Below, piece after piece: positions 31,223 to 42,515 of a stretch of 64,000 bases of DNA. Position 1 is the stretch's first letter; every line of letters starts with the position of its first letter. Source of the DNA: Cervus elaphus (taxonomy: Eukaryota; Chordata; Mammalia; Artiodactyla; Cervidae). The notes under the pieces are model-generated. The model worked only from the letters and a program-made list of their open reading frames with translations. It ran no database searches and was not told where the DNA came from. The position numbers were made by a program, and so were the translations under genes. The stretch spans positions 79,775,163 through 79,839,162 of the forward strand of contig NC_057826.1 in the NCBI RefSeq assembly GCF_910594005.1, given 5' to 3'.

Positions 31223-31413
31223 GGGACTTCCCTGGCAGTGAGTCTAGTGGTTAAGACTCCCTGTTTCCAATACAGGGGGTGTGGGTTCAGTCTCTCATCA
31301 GGGAACTAAGATTACATTCACACATGCCATGTGGTGTGACCAAAAAAAAAAACAAACAAATTTTTTTAATTGAAAAAAAACTTTTAAAAAAATCTAGAAA
31401 TTTATTTTAAAAA
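31223..31413 (+). mobile_element. CHR-2-type tRNA-SINE with TSD
   Basis: 'gggacttccctggcagtgag', 'tctagtggttaagactccct', a B-box-like 'gggttcagtctc' and an A-rich tail (31340-31413). 'agacttcccc' at 31213-31222 and 31414-31423 is the target-site duplication. Confidence 0.92.
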
Positions 31414-31423
31414 AGACTTCCCC

Positions 31424-31830
31424 AGAGTCCCCAGTGGCCTTGATGGACATGAAAGGCTGGGCTATGGGAGCAGGGCTTGTTTGTGTCAGCTTTACTGTAA
31501 TCTCGTCTCTAGGGGTCGAGGTTTTTTTTCTAAAATGATGAGTAGAATGAAGGCTTAGGTTAGGCCCAAAATGAAGTCCTGTCACTGGACAGTCAGGGCT
31601 TAGCTGTAGGAGTCCGTGATGAGAGGGGTCCCAAACAGTGACACAACATGGTCTTTCTCTTTTGTTTCGGAAAGCAGGAAAGGACACGCAGCCCTACCCA
31701 TGTGGCTTTACTGTCCTTCTCAGGACCCCGCCCCAAGCCAGGTGCTGTGGGGGAGGTGGAGGAGACAAAGCCCCCCTCAAGGAGCTCCCGGCTCTGGAGG
31801 CCAGGTCAGCCTTACTCAGAGAACAGTTCC
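31424..31830. other. Unique sequence
   Basis: No gene or repeat is recognised. Confidence 0.35.
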
Positions 31831-31831
31831 C

Positions 31832-32172
31832 AAGCCTGCTAGTTTCCTGCAGCTGCCATGATGAAGTACCACAAACTCGGTGGCCTAAAACCACACAGTT
31901 AATTTTCTTACAGTTTTGGAGGTCAGATGTCTGGCGCAGGTTTCACTGGTTAAAATCAAAGTGTTGACAGGACTGTGTTCCCTTCTGGAGGCTCTAGGGG
32001 AGAATCTATTTCCTTGCCTTTTCCAGCATCTAGACTCTGTCCTCCTTCTTAGGCTCATGGCCCCTTCCTCCAATCTTCAAAGCCAGAAATGCTGGTTGTG
32101 TCTTTCTCATACAGCACTCTGACATCAACTTATTTGCCTCCTGCTTCTACTTTTAGGGACCATTGTGATTGT
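31832..32172 (-). mobile_element. MLT1-type MaLR LTR, antisense, part 1
   Basis: 'gctagtttcctgcagctgcc', 'acttggtggcttaaaac'-like text, 'cttacagttttggaggtcag' and 'ttccttgccttttccagcat' follow the reverse complement of an MLT1 LTR. This is an old non-autonomous ERVL-related retrotransposon. Only LTR sequence is present and no internal genes. Confidence 0.75.
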
Positions 32173-32378
32173 ATGCATGCATGCTCACTTGTGGCTGACT
32201 CTTTGTGATCCTGTGGACTGTAGCCCACCAGGCTCATCTGTCCATAGAATTTTCCAGACAAGAATACTAGAGTGGGTTGCCATTTCCTTCTTCAGGGGAT
32301 CTTCTCTATCCAGGGATTGAACCTGAGTCTCCTGCATTGGCAGGTGGATCCTTTACCACTGAGCCACGAGGGAAGCCC
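32173..32378 (-). mobile_element. Bov-tA SINE, antisense, inside MLT1
   Basis: From 'gcatgcatgctcacttgtgg' to the tRNA-like head 'ccactgagccacgagggaag'. MLT1 text resumes right after it ('cccagataactctaaaatat'), so the SINE landed in the old LTR. Confidence 0.93.
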
Positions 32379-32412
32379 CCCAGATAACTCTAAAATATTA
32401 AGAACCACTTTT
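32379..32412 (-). mobile_element. MLT1-type LTR, part 2
   Basis: Short continuation of the MLT1 order beyond the SINE insertion. Confidence 0.55.
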
Positions 32413-32420
32413 TAGGGCAC

Positions 32421-32928
32421 TGTACTTACCTGCTTGGTTGTAGCTGAGTCAGAGGCATGTCTTGAGTATGGGCTTGTGGGAAGGGAGGATGATGGAGCAC
32501 ATGCCAAGGTTCCATGGCCCAGGCCTGGAGACGGTATATACTGCATTCACTATTGGTGAGAATTTGGTCCGGCGATTGCACTTGGTTGCACAGAGGTTGG
32601 GAAATGTAGTCCCTAGCTGAAAACCACATGGCTAACTACGACTCTATCATTATGGAAGGAGGATAATGGATTTTGGTATAGAACTAGCAGTCCTCACTGT
32701 AATTCCTTAGTTCTCTCTTCCATCTCATGGGAACAGGAATGAAATCTGTCCAGATCACAGGCTTCATCTGATAAATACCCCCTAGAGGTGTGTCCTCATC
32801 TATTCCAACTCAGCCATAGCCTCAAGTCTCTGGGCATCCTGGTGGCAATCACGATACCAAGGTCATTGTCCAATTCAGAGTGAAGGTGAGCCAAGAGGAG
32901 AAAATGGCTTTATGTTTTGATCTGCCTA
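32421..32928. other. Unique sequence
   Basis: No gene or repeat is recognised. Confidence 0.35.
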
Positions 32929-32937
32929 AGTTTGAGA

Positions 32938-33245
32938 AAGCAGTCAATCTTAAAGGAAGTTAGCCCTGAATACTCTTTGGAAGGACTAATGCTGAAGCTG
33001 AAATTCCAGTATTTTGGTCACCTGATGCAAACAGCTGACTCATTGGAAAATTCCATGATGCTGGGGAAGATTGGGGGCAGAAGGAGAAGAGGGCCTCAGA
33101 AGATGAGACGGTTGGATGGCATCACTGATGCAATGGACATGAACTTGGGCAAATTTCGGGAGATGGTGGGAAACACGGAGGCCTGGTGTACTGCAGTCCA
33201 TGGCGTCGCAAAGTGTCAGATACAACTGGGCAACTGAATAACAAC
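32938..33245 (+). mobile_element. BovB LINE 3' end, sense, with TSD
   Basis: 'gaaagcagtcaatcttaaag' to 'ctgggcaactgaataacaac' is the BovB 3' end in sense. The frame 32917-33237 remains open through the C-terminal region ('GGRRRRGPQKMRRLDG'). 'aagtttgag' occurs at 32929-32937 and 33246-33254 as the flanking duplication. Confidence 0.93.
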
Positions 33246-33409
33246 AAGTTTGAGTAGACAGAAGTTGGGGTTAAAGGACCATATTTAGGATATTGGACAT
33301 ACTTACTTTGATTTGTCCCCCTGGAATCCATAAAACACTGGGGATTTTTAAGATATACTAAGGACAGCAGGATGGGGAACACCCTGGTTCCTGCCCCTCC
33401 CCCTCTACC

Positions 33410-33560
33410 TATATCATCAGTGCCAATATTTACTGAGCGTTCACCGTGTCTCAAGTCCTGAGTTGTATGCTTAATGAGAAAGTGACACCATTTGCTGAAG
33501 ACTTGAGAAATGCTCAAAATTACAGGTGAGGAAAGTGGGGAAATAGCTGTCTATCCACTC
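33410..33560 (-). repeat. MIR SINE, antisense, degenerate
   Basis: 'gccaatatttactgagcgtt' at one end and 'aattacaggtgaggaaagt' later fit reverse MIR. Confidence 0.5.
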
Positions 33561-34411
33561 CTCCCTCCCACCATATTGTCCCAGGAGCTTCTTAGGGTAA
33601 GGTGAGAGGCCTCTTTCTTCATACTGGTCATGGCCTAGGGACCGGGGATGGAGGTCCTGCCTTGCCCTGGGTTCAGAAGCCCAGGGAGTGTGTCTCCTGG
33701 TTTTCTCTCCTCAGTCACACTGAGCTTCTCCATTCAGACTTTTTGACCAGGTCATGGGTGTTCTGGACGTTCACTCTCAGGTGGCCTGTGTTTTCTCCCT
33801 TCTGGCCAGTGTTGGCTGAGCTTTCTGCAGAAACAGTGTCCTGAGCTGGCCTGTCTGGAGCTTGGGGCCAGGCCAGGACTTCTGCAGAGAAACTCTGAAG
33901 AATGTGCCTGCATTTTCTGTGGCTCCTGGGGAAGATGCTGCTTGTTGTGCAGCTCAGTGTCCCCTCAGTGATGGCTCCCGTGATAAATTTTGCTGAGAAT
34001 TTAGTGCCAGAGATGTGTTTATGTCTCCTGAAAAACTGGCCTTTTGTTCTGGCAGGGAGAACACTATATCCTTTTGGTTCCACTTTGGTCTGAGCTGCCA
34101 GGAACCTTGGAGCTAAATTTAATGATTAATTGCAACAACCTCAATATTTTCAGCAGAGGATGTAGTTCTTGCTTTCTTTCCCATTCACCAGAGCTTCTCA
34201 AAGAAAGGGCTGTAGATGCCTGGAACAGAATCAACTTGCTAAAGTGCAGCTTACTGGTCCATCTCAGACCTACTGGATAAGCATCCGGGCAAGGTGTGGG
34301 GGTGGGGAAGCATGTCTTCTGCATCCCAAGTCTATTCTTATGTAAACTGAAGACTCTCTGCGATGAGTCTTGTGGATCTTTTATCTCAAACATCCTCCAG
34401 TAAGCGTGTGT
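33561..34411. other. Repeat-free stretch, possible conserved element
   Basis: No transposon is recognised. At 34110-34145 the words 'gctaaatttaatgattaatt' and 'gcaacaacctcaatat' form a homeobox-motif-like cluster. No sustained coding frame. Confidence 0.3.
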
Positions 34412-34419
34412 TCTCCTTC

Positions 34420-34642
34420 GTGCGTGCATGCTTAGTTGCTCAGTCGTGTCTGACTCTTTGTGACCTTAGGGACCTCATGGAACCCACCAGGTTCCTCTGT
34501 CCGTGAGATTCTCCAGGCAAGAATACTGGTGTGGGTTGCCATTCCCTTCTTCAGGGGATCTTCCCAACCCAGGGATTGAACCCAGGTCTCCTGCACTGCA
34601 GGCAGATACTTTACCCCCCGAGCCACCAGGGAAGCTGCATAG
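34420..34642 (-). mobile_element. Bov-tA SINE, antisense
   Basis: 'tgcgtgcatgcttagttgct' to 'agccaccagggaagctgc' is a complete antisense copy. 'tctccttc' at 34412-34419 and 34643-34650 is a short candidate duplication. Confidence 0.94.
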
Positions 34643-34689
34643 TCTCCTTCAAACCACTTTAAAATGTGTTTGGATGTAGAAAGATTTTT

Positions 34690-35120
34690 GAATTACATAA
34701 AGTCAGCAATGAAATACTGTGTAGCTGTGAAAATGAATGAAGGGACTTTCTAAGAGATAAAAAGATCAAGATATTTCATTAGGTGAAATACGAAAGGAGC
34801 AGAATAGGATAGGAAACTATATAGGATATACTATACTAACTTTGGTAAAAGTGTAGGATACTATACTATGTAGGATACTATACTATATAGGATGCTATAG
34901 GAGATAGAATACTAACTTTGGTGAAAAATAGGGGAGAAAGGTGAATATATATTTGGTTTTGTTTATAACAGACATAAGGAAAGTCTGGAAGACTTCATAA
35001 GAAATTAGTAGCAGTTTTGAGGTGGGGGCATAGGAACTGGTTGGATCTTAGATGGGAATGAAAGGGAACCTTTCACTGTATGCCTTTAATGTATTTCCTT
35101 TCCAGGCTAGGTGAAGATAT
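34690..35120 (+). mobile_element. Probable L1M 3' UTR with AT-rich local repeats
   Basis: 'gaaatactgtgtagctgtga' and 'gatatttcattaggtgaaat' resemble L1M 3' UTR text. Within it 'aggatactatactat' recurs and 'atactaactttggt' occurs twice (34843-34856 and 34908-34921), so the element has been locally expanded. Confidence 0.45.
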
Positions 35121-35865
35121 TTCAGATTCAAAAAAATTTTTTTTAATCTGTATATCTAATCAAAAGACAGTGCTGTTTCACAACCGTGTTACTTACCTGT
35201 CCTGTTAAGACGTGTGTTTGGATCCACATTTCCTTTGTGTGAATCCTTATCTCACACAACTCCATCCCAAGTCAACTTTCTCTGAAAGGGCCCTGGAGCT
35301 CATGGTTCTGGACAGAAAGCTAAACCTCGAAAGAATGCAAAGTGGAGTGAGGAAATTAGAGTGAGCATGGTTCCTAGCTTCTAAGAATGTTCGATGTTCA
35401 CTGCCCATGTTCAAGAATGTTTCCCCAACAATTTTGCATGTCTGAGAGGGTTTCTTGCTAAGACAGGCTCCTCTGAGGCCATTAAATGTCAGTAAGACCA
35501 ATCAGAATTTGGAGACTGAGGCTTTGGTTTGCATCTGGGTCAACACTGGGGCTATTTATGGTCTGGCAAAAGGTGGTTTGAAATAAGCAGTTTGTCGGAA
35601 GCAGGATGGCAAAGTTCAAGGCAGGCATAAATCAGATGAGAATGAATAGAGACAGAGTCAGAGAGAGAATAAGGGAGCAGAGGGAAAGGAGGAGGGGGCA
35701 GCGCAGAAACCAGCACTGAAGCCCCTATACTGCCCTCCTGAGAAGAACATCTCCCTTTGGGATCCTCCCAAGATGAGGGGTGACGAAGCATTATCTTCAC
35801 AGCCCCTGTGACAATCCTTGGCTTTAACTTATCTCCAGAATGCTGGGAGGCCTACCTTTTGCTAG
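35121..35865. other. Unique sequence
   Basis: No gene or repeat is recognised. A purine-rich patch lies at 35640-35705. Confidence 0.35.
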
Positions 35866-36032
35866 TTGTTGTTGTTCAGACCCTAAGTCATGTCTGACTC
35901 TTTGTGACCTCATGGACTGCAGCACACCAGGCTCCTCTGTCCTCCACTATCTCCCAGACTCTGCCCAAATTCATGTCCATTGAGTCAGTGATGCTATCTA
36001 ACCATTCCATCCTCTGCTGCCCTTCTCCTTTT
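35866..36032 (-). mobile_element. BovB LINE 3' end, antisense, short
   Basis: 'gttgttgttgttcagaccct' through 'attcatgtccattgagtcag' to 'cctctgctgcccttctcctt'. 5'-truncated, about 165 bp. Confidence 0.9.
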
Positions 36033-36104
36033 TTAAATGAGCTGATGCCTTCAGGACACAAGCATACCCAGTTTTTGGTTGGGGGTGGGGTGGGGAGGAA
36101 GCTT

Positions 36105-36202
36105 TAGAGTTCATCCAATCAGGCCCCTTCATTTTCCAGAGAAGGTAAGAATGTGGAGAGTGAACTCTCCAAGGCTACACAGCTTGGACCTAGAATTGCC
36201 AT
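36105..36202 (-). repeat. MIR SINE core, antisense
   Basis: 'ccagagaaggtaagaatgtg' and 'ccaaggctacacagcttgga' fit the reverse MIR core. Confidence 0.5.
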
Positions 36203-37300
36203 TGTTCCCTTGGAGTCATCAGGGGTGAAGCGTGGGGTTTCCCTGAAATGCTCACATCCCCAGGGGATCCAGGAGACAAAGGGGCCTTATCTTCTCATCA
36301 TCATTCAGTTTGTACTTTGGGGGCCTGTACCCTCAGATCAGAGGCAGGTAAGTTTGGGGGAGATAATGGAGAAAACACCCCTGAAAGCGGCTGCAGATAC
36401 ACACGTCTTAGGTCATTAGGAATGGCTAGCCAGGGAGATAGAGATGTTTCAGAAAGACTGTCCCTAAAAAGGAGAGAGAGAATGGCATAAATTATGACTT
36501 AACACCCTCCCCTCCAATAAATCCTGACCTGGTATTTCAGTGTTCTAGCTGCAGGCATAAATGCTGGGCCTCTGACTGATGGATGGATGGTGTACTTGAA
36601 ATGATGGAGCGCTCCTCCTGTGTCTCTCCAATCTCTTGGATGATGCCGGCCCTGTTTTATGCTCAGTATCTATAACAAGGACGTGTCCTATAATAAAAGA
36701 TGGTCCAGGGATGGCAGGACCAACCTGTCTCCATTACATCCTCTTTGGCAACAGAGGACTGCTGGCCGGCCTTGGGGCCAGTGGAGCTCACAGCCCAGCT
36801 CCTAGTGGAAGGAGAATACATGGGGCACTGGCCTCCTCTCCCGCCGTGCATCTCACTACTGTGTGGCCGTGGTCGGGGGTGGAGTGACTTTGATCCTTCG
36901 CTACTGGCACAGCAGAGCGGGGACATTTATTCCAATCTCTGTGCTTTCATTTTCTGTGGCTTGGGGAATAGATCAGGATTGGGGAAGCTGTTCTGTAGAC
37001 CCAAGAGTAAGAGGCCTGAGTCCTTGGCTGATTGGATCTGGAGCTGACTTGGAGATGGATTCATCCATTTGGGGAAATGAATGCACTCCTGGGCACAAGC
37101 TCTACTCACAATTTGATCCCATAGTGGCCTTGGACCTGCTGGGATCTCCTAGGAGTTCTGTGCACCCCACCCTGGACCTTAGTTCTGTGCTAAAGTTCAA
37201 ATAAACTCTTTCTGAATATTCTTTCTCATCTCTATGCATTTACGTAGGCACTGAGCCAGCCAGGATGCATTCCGATCCTCTAATGTTTCAAGTCATTCTT
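36203..37300. other. Unique sequence, unsupported open frames
   Basis: Frames 36700-37047 and 36863-37204 (+) overlap in different phases, and the second ends at an AATAAA (37199). Neither has a domain, signal peptide or splice context that I can support. Confidence 0.3.
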
Positions 37301-37560
37301 TCTCGTCCTGCAAAGGTCAGGTTCATGCCCTTCCTCATCTAAGAAGTCTGCACTGAGGACTCTGGCCTGGACAGACTTCCTCCTCCCCCAGCTCCTGTGC
37401 GTTCATTGACCATGTGAACCACCTAAGTTACTGCCTAAGTGACAAGTGACTTATATCTAATTACTAGGAATAGGTTTCCATTCCTAACAAACCTTAAACC
37501 TCTTCAGCTTCTCTCCCCCTGCCCACCTGGGCCCTGCAGGGAGTAGATGTTCAACAGATG
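37300..37560 (+). repeat. L2 LINE 3' region
   Basis: 'catgcccttcctcatctaag', 'aagtctgcactgaggactct' and the end 'agggagtagatgttcaacag' follow the L2 3' order with gaps. Confidence 0.5.
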
Positions 37561-39237
37561 GGAGCTCAGTGACTGCCTTGAATTGGAGGACAAGCCTCTT
37601 CTCTCCCACCAGCCTGGGAGGTCACCAAGCATAAAGGAAGCCGCCTTTTCTGCCAGCCTGTTGCCCTGCACAGAGACCGTCAGAGGATGCAGGGAGAATG
37701 GGGGCCAATAAAGCTGGCCAGTTCAGTCCCACAGAGCAAAGGCTGAGCTGGCTCTCAGTAGTGGTTGGCAGAGCAAGCCGGCTCCAGATGTCAGTGCTGA
37801 ACCCTTGTCTCTAGCGTGAATCTCCCCCTGGATCCCAGACACCCCACCCTCCATGAAGGCCTAAACTCCCTCTCCTCCCAGGGCCCCTGGGCTTCTGTCC
37901 ATCAGAGCCTCTGGAAAGCCCAGGAGGAGGCCTGCTGCTTCCTCTGGGTTCAGGGGGTGGAATTCACACCCGCTGTGTTCCTAGTCTAACGAGGGGCAGC
38001 ACCAAAAGAGAAAAGGGGGTCACTCGGAGCTGTCAGGCCCAAGCACAGTGACATCCTCCTCCGTGGGGCCTGGCTGAGTTCCCACCCTCCCACTTCTGGC
38101 CTGTAGGAGGGCTCTGGGACTATACCCCGAGCCCCCTTCTGTTTCCTCTTCCCAAATGTCATCTGTGCAGACTCCTCACTCGACAGTCAAGCTGTTCTTA
38201 TTCCTACAGATCTTGGAGAGGTCAATTTGTCCAGGCCCCTGTGTCCAAGTCAGTCCAGGAGTGAAGTACATGTCCTTGGGGAAAGAAGATGATGTCACAT
38301 TTATGCCAAAGTTTAGCCACCCGCTTCTCTAGGAGGATCATCCTTGTATCCGACCCACGTCTCTCTCGGTGCAGCCGCAGCCCAGTTTGCTCACTGTCCT
38401 CCATGGAGCTTGGATCCTATCCTCAAGCTCCCACCCTTGCCACCTCTTCGCTGGCTGTGTGGCCAAGATGGGATCATCCCGTGACCTCGCTTTAAATCTC
38501 AGAGCCTGGGGAACGGCTTTTATCATTCCCGCCGGTTGATTCCATCTGTCTTAATTACATTTTCGATTTTGTCACTTACCGTCATTTCTTGTTTCATTCA
38601 GCGGCTGAGCGTGGCCATGAGGACCAGGGAGGCGGTGGTCCCTGCCTTTCCCGGCCACTCAGCAGTTCCCAGCTCTGTCACTCAGGACTGGCAAATTGCT
38701 GGCACCTGCCCTGGGGCTCGCTGCAGAGGAGGATGAATAAATCACTACCCTTACCCTCCACCCCAACTAAACAGCCTTGGCTGTGGCCCAAGGCTCTGAT
38801 CCAGGACGTCCCTGCTGCCAACTCCTCCAGCCAGCTGCCTGCCCGCCCGCCTGCCGCCTGCCCGTGGGTTTCAGGGTGACCTGGGGCTTGTCTCCAAAGC
38901 ACTGCAGGAAGCTGTGAGGGCACCAGACTGCCCTGGGCTGGGCACCTGCTCAGCTGGCCTCTTGCCTGGTTCTGTCTCTTTCCGAACTTACTGTGAGAGG
39001 CAAGGCAGCTCATCTTATCCTGTACCTGTCTGCGCTCTTCTACCAGAGGCACAAAGGGTCTATACTACAAGTTTTGGGGAAGAGTAATGAGAGGGTTTTG
39101 AAAGTTAAGAATGATATAAATGAAGATATTACACTTATACCCTGATAGCCTTTAATCATGGTTTATTATCTAGGAAACTGATGAAGTTGAGCTCATACAC
39201 AGGGGGTCAGTTCAACACTCTTTCCCCATCACAGACT
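37561..39237. other. Long repeat-free stretch
   Basis: No transposon is visible over about 1.7 kb. The segment 38225-38610 retains several CpGs and contains 'gatgatgtcacatttatgcc' and 'gtcttaattacattttcgat', making it a candidate conserved element. Frames such as 38589-38879 have no motif. Confidence 0.35.
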
Positions 39238-39244
39238 AAGTCCA

Positions 39245-39434
39245 GGGGCTTCCCTGGTGGTCCAGTGATGGAAACTGAATGCCCAGTACAGGGGGCCTGG
39301 GTTCCATCCCAGGGTCAAGGAACTAGATCCTGCAAGCTGAGACTAAGAGTTAGCACACCTCAACTAGAGATCCTGCCTGCCACAACTAAGACCCGATGCA
39401 GCCAAATAAATAAATATTAAAAAAACAAAGAACC
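39245..39434 (+). mobile_element. CHR-1-type tRNA-SINE, shortened
   Basis: 'ggggcttccctggtggtcca', 'gggttccatcccagggtcaa', then the CHR-1 body 'acctcaactagagatcctgc' and 'cccgatgcagccaaataaat'. 'aagtcca' at 39238-39244 and 39435-39441 is a short duplication. Confidence 0.9.
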
Positions 39435-39441
39435 AAGTCCA

Positions 39442-40179
39442 TACTCCAGTTCCAGGCTGAGCCCTGCCAGTGGCCCTGGGTTGATCTGCGGTCCTCGTCA
39501 CAAGCTAAGCTATGACCTTGGCCCCAGGCCAAGCCCAACCCTAGTTACCTGATTGGTCCCTGTGCCAGGCTGATTTCTGATCCTGGCCCTGGACTATGCC
39601 TCTATGCTGGACAATCCTGGCCTGGTCTCTAAATAAGCCCTGACCTAGGCCAGCTGGGGTGTATCTTGCATCTAAATACATACTCTTCCCACAGGTGGGT
39701 GAAGAGAGAATGACTGGTTAGCTGTGGCCTTACCCCAGTGCTTGGCATGAAGGTTCATGTGACTGTTCTTATTGCCCAGGCTGCAGGCCCACTAAAGGGA
39801 CCCCTGTTTGAAGAGTGAACGCTCTGTGCCTTCCCGAGGAGGAGCCGTAGGTGGGAAGGGGGTGAGTCAGAACCATGCACCAGTTCATGACCTGGAGCCA
39901 TTGCCTGAGCGTGTTCATCCCCATCCTGTCCTGTCTTCAGAGTCTGAATATCTCAGAGACACAGGGGTCTCCCTTTGGAGCCAGGCTTAGCCCCTCACCC
40001 TGTACACCTCCTGGGCCACCATCTGGTCTCCATTCTGCTGCAGGTTGAAAGTCAGCCCTGCCTGGTGAACCATTGACACCACACCATACACCTCTCTCCT
40101 CCTGCCCCATGACAGCTTGCCGCTTGTACAGCCCTGGGAAAGAGAGGATAAATTGGCCTCCATTGGAAAGCTACTTTCT
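39442..40179. other. Unique sequence
   Basis: A repetitive vocabulary ('ccctggcc', 'gaccttggcccc') at 39465-39650 suggests a worn simple expansion. No gene is recognised. Confidence 0.3.
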
Positions 40180-40335
40180 TCCTCATTATCTCCAGCTCTG
40201 CCTCCTCCAAGAAGTCTTCCGCAACACCCCATCCCCTCCAAGCATTCCACAACCTCCCTCTGCATAGCCGCAATGGCCCATGTTTGGCGCCAGCCACCCA
40301 CAGCCCTGGATACTTCTTTCTCTGCTGAGGGCATA
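40180..40335 (+). repeat. L2 LINE 3' fragment
   Basis: 'ctgcctcctccaagaagtct' followed by 'caacaccccatcccctccaa' matches the L2 'caggaagccttccctgacta' region with divergence. Confidence 0.5.
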
Positions 40336-41042
40336 TTTATTACCATACTCGTAATGGCCAGGTTTGAATTGCTACTCCAGTAGGGTCAACACCACACATT
40401 CTGGAAGTGATACCTCTGAGACCTCATTTCACACATCGTGACGCTGTGTCGGGACACAGGCTCGGCTGCTGAAACAGTGATTGAAACAAGATAGAAGTTT
40501 ATGTCTCATTCATGCAAAGGTCCCAACCCCTCTGGCATCTCGGTGACCTCTGTTGTGATTCTCCGCCATCCTGGGATGTCGCCTTCACCCTCCTATTCTT
40601 ATCTCAGTTGTCAGGAAGGGTGAATACTGTTAGCAAGCGGCTCCCCACCCCACCCCTCTGCCATGCTTCCACGTCATCACGGAGCCTGGAAACCTCCATA
40701 CCGAATTTCCCAGAGTCCTATGAGACTAGGACTCAGGTTATGCGTTCCAGCCCATGTGCTCCACCCACATGCAGTTTGGAAGGCAAAAAGAGGGCTGAGG
40801 CCATTCTTCCTTAGGCGAGAGACATGGGTGGCCTGTAGCCACTGGCTCATGGGGGTTCTGACAGTAGCTGGATCTTCAGTGCATTGTCTGGTCCCCTTGT
40901 GTCTGTTGGTGGCTGTGACTTTGGAGCAGTTTCCTGGGGCATCCTGACCCCTGGTTTGTAGCTGCCATGATGTGATCAGAAATCCTAGCAGCATCCCACA
41001 ACCTCCATGCTTCCAGCCCTGCCAGTGACTTTGTAAGCGCCT
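40336..41042. other. Unique sequence
   Basis: No gene or repeat is recognised. Confidence 0.35.
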
Positions 41043-41052
41043 ACCCCTTTAT

Positions 41053-41302
41053 CAGGGCTTTCCCAGGTGGGACAGTGGTAGACAATCCATCTGCCAATGC
41101 AGGAGACAGAAGGGACGTGGATTTGATCCTTGGGTTGAGAAGATCCCCTGAAGTAGGAAATGCCAATCCACACCAGTATTCTTGGTGAACACTGTATCCA
41201 TGGAGAATACAGTATCCATGGAGAATCCCATGGATGGAGGAGTCTGGTGGGCTACCGTCCATGGGGTCACAAAGAGTAGGACATGATTGAACACAGCAGA
41301 AC
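41053..41302 (+). mobile_element. Bov-tA SINE with 10-bp TSD and a 19-bp internal duplication
   Basis: From 'cagggctttcccaggtggga' to 'gattgaacacagcagaac'. Flanks 'acccctttat' (41043-41052 and 41303-41312) match exactly. Inside, 'gtatccatggagaata' (41194) is repeated with period 19 at 41213, a tandem duplication not part of the SINE consensus. Confidence 0.93.
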
Positions 41303-41312
41303 ACCCCTTTAT

Positions 41313-42055
41313 TAAATCTCATTTTACTCGGAAAACCTAGAGTAGTTTCCTGTTCTGCACCCAGACTTATTCTGACGCTCAGGTTACGTTCACCCCATCC
41401 AGGGAGGATAAGTGTAGACTTTGCTCTGAGAGGCCGTGTACCCAGCGAAAACACAGTCTATCTATTAATATTACCACAGGAAAGGGGAACGAATGAATGT
41501 GGAGGAACACTAGCCATCTGCCTTGGGTCCTATGATAAATCTGAGAACACAGGACAGGCCTCACGGGTGCTACTACCCCAGTTTATTAACTGTAAAGCTC
41601 CCCAAGACCACATAAGATTCCTGAACCCCATTCGTGAATCCAAATCCACTGACATAGCCAGTTTCTCTGCCACTGATGTTCTGACCAAGGTATGGAGATG
41701 AAGTGAGATGAATGGAGTCCTGAGGTTCAGGCTGTGGGATACTGTGTCAGCTGGGCTTCCTAAGGGCCGGGCCTTTTGCTCTGTGCTAAGGTTACATTAG
41801 ATTCATTCATCCCACAAGCCCCAGGCAGAGTGAGTTGACCCCTCTCTGGGCTCCTGCTCCTCCAGTGTTTATCTCCAACTTGGCACTGGCCCTAGTGGAC
41901 TGTACTGGTCTGTCCATGGCTCTGCCTCTCCCAGAACATGGCATGTGGGTCTGAGTTGGCAGGGGCCTTGTCTGATCCTCCTCTGGATTCTCAGAGCCCC
42001 ATGCCTCCTTACCTATCCTCAGTCCACGTACAACCCCTGCCCTTCTCAAACATGT
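41313..42055. other. Unique sequence
   Basis: No gene or repeat is recognised. Confidence 0.35.
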
Positions 42056-42245
42056 AGTACTTTCTTCTGTCACAGGGATTTTAAAAGGGTACTCCTTCCA
42101 CTACCTCTTCTCAACCTTCCACCCCTGAGTCTTACCAGACAAGACCTACCAGGTACCACCTCCTCCAAGAAACTTTTCCTTCATCCCCAAAGATGGACCG
42201 AGTGCCTCCTCTAGGCTCCCACAGACTCTATGCTTCCCTCTATAC
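42056..42245 (+). repeat. L2 LINE 3' fragment
   Basis: 'cacctcctccaagaaactttt'-like text at 42158-42180 and flanking pyrimidine-rich sequence fit the sense L2 3' region. Confidence 0.5.
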
Positions 42246-42255
42246 CCTCCCTACT

Positions 42256-42402
42256 CAGAATGTGGTCTGGGACCAGTGGACTTGGCATGTCCTGGAAGCT
42301 TGTTGAAAATGAAGACTTTCAGGCCCCACCTTGAACCTCCTGAGTCAGAACAAGCAGTTTCACAACATCTCCAGGTGACTCCTGTGCACGTTCAAACTCC
42401 TA
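42256..42402 (-). repeat. MER5A-like hAT DNA transposon, antisense
   Basis: 'aatgtggtctgggaccagtg', 'tcctggaagcttgttgaaaa', 'aggccccaccttgaacctcc' and 'tccaggtgactcctgtgcac' follow the reverse order of MER5A, a short non-autonomous hAT-Charlie element. Confidence 0.8.
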
Positions 42403-42515
42403 CCCTGCTGATTGGGATCATCTGTCTAGGGTCTTTCATCTCCAACCAGACGGTGAACTTGTTCTAAGGGTAAGAAACATTTCTTATTCTTTTTATCCTT
42501 TCCTTCCTTCCCCAG

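Noticed and set aside
36863..37204. 113-codon frame ending at an AATAAA, possible terminal exon
   Set aside because: No acceptor or polyadenylation context beyond the hexamer, no domain, and a competing frame overlaps it.
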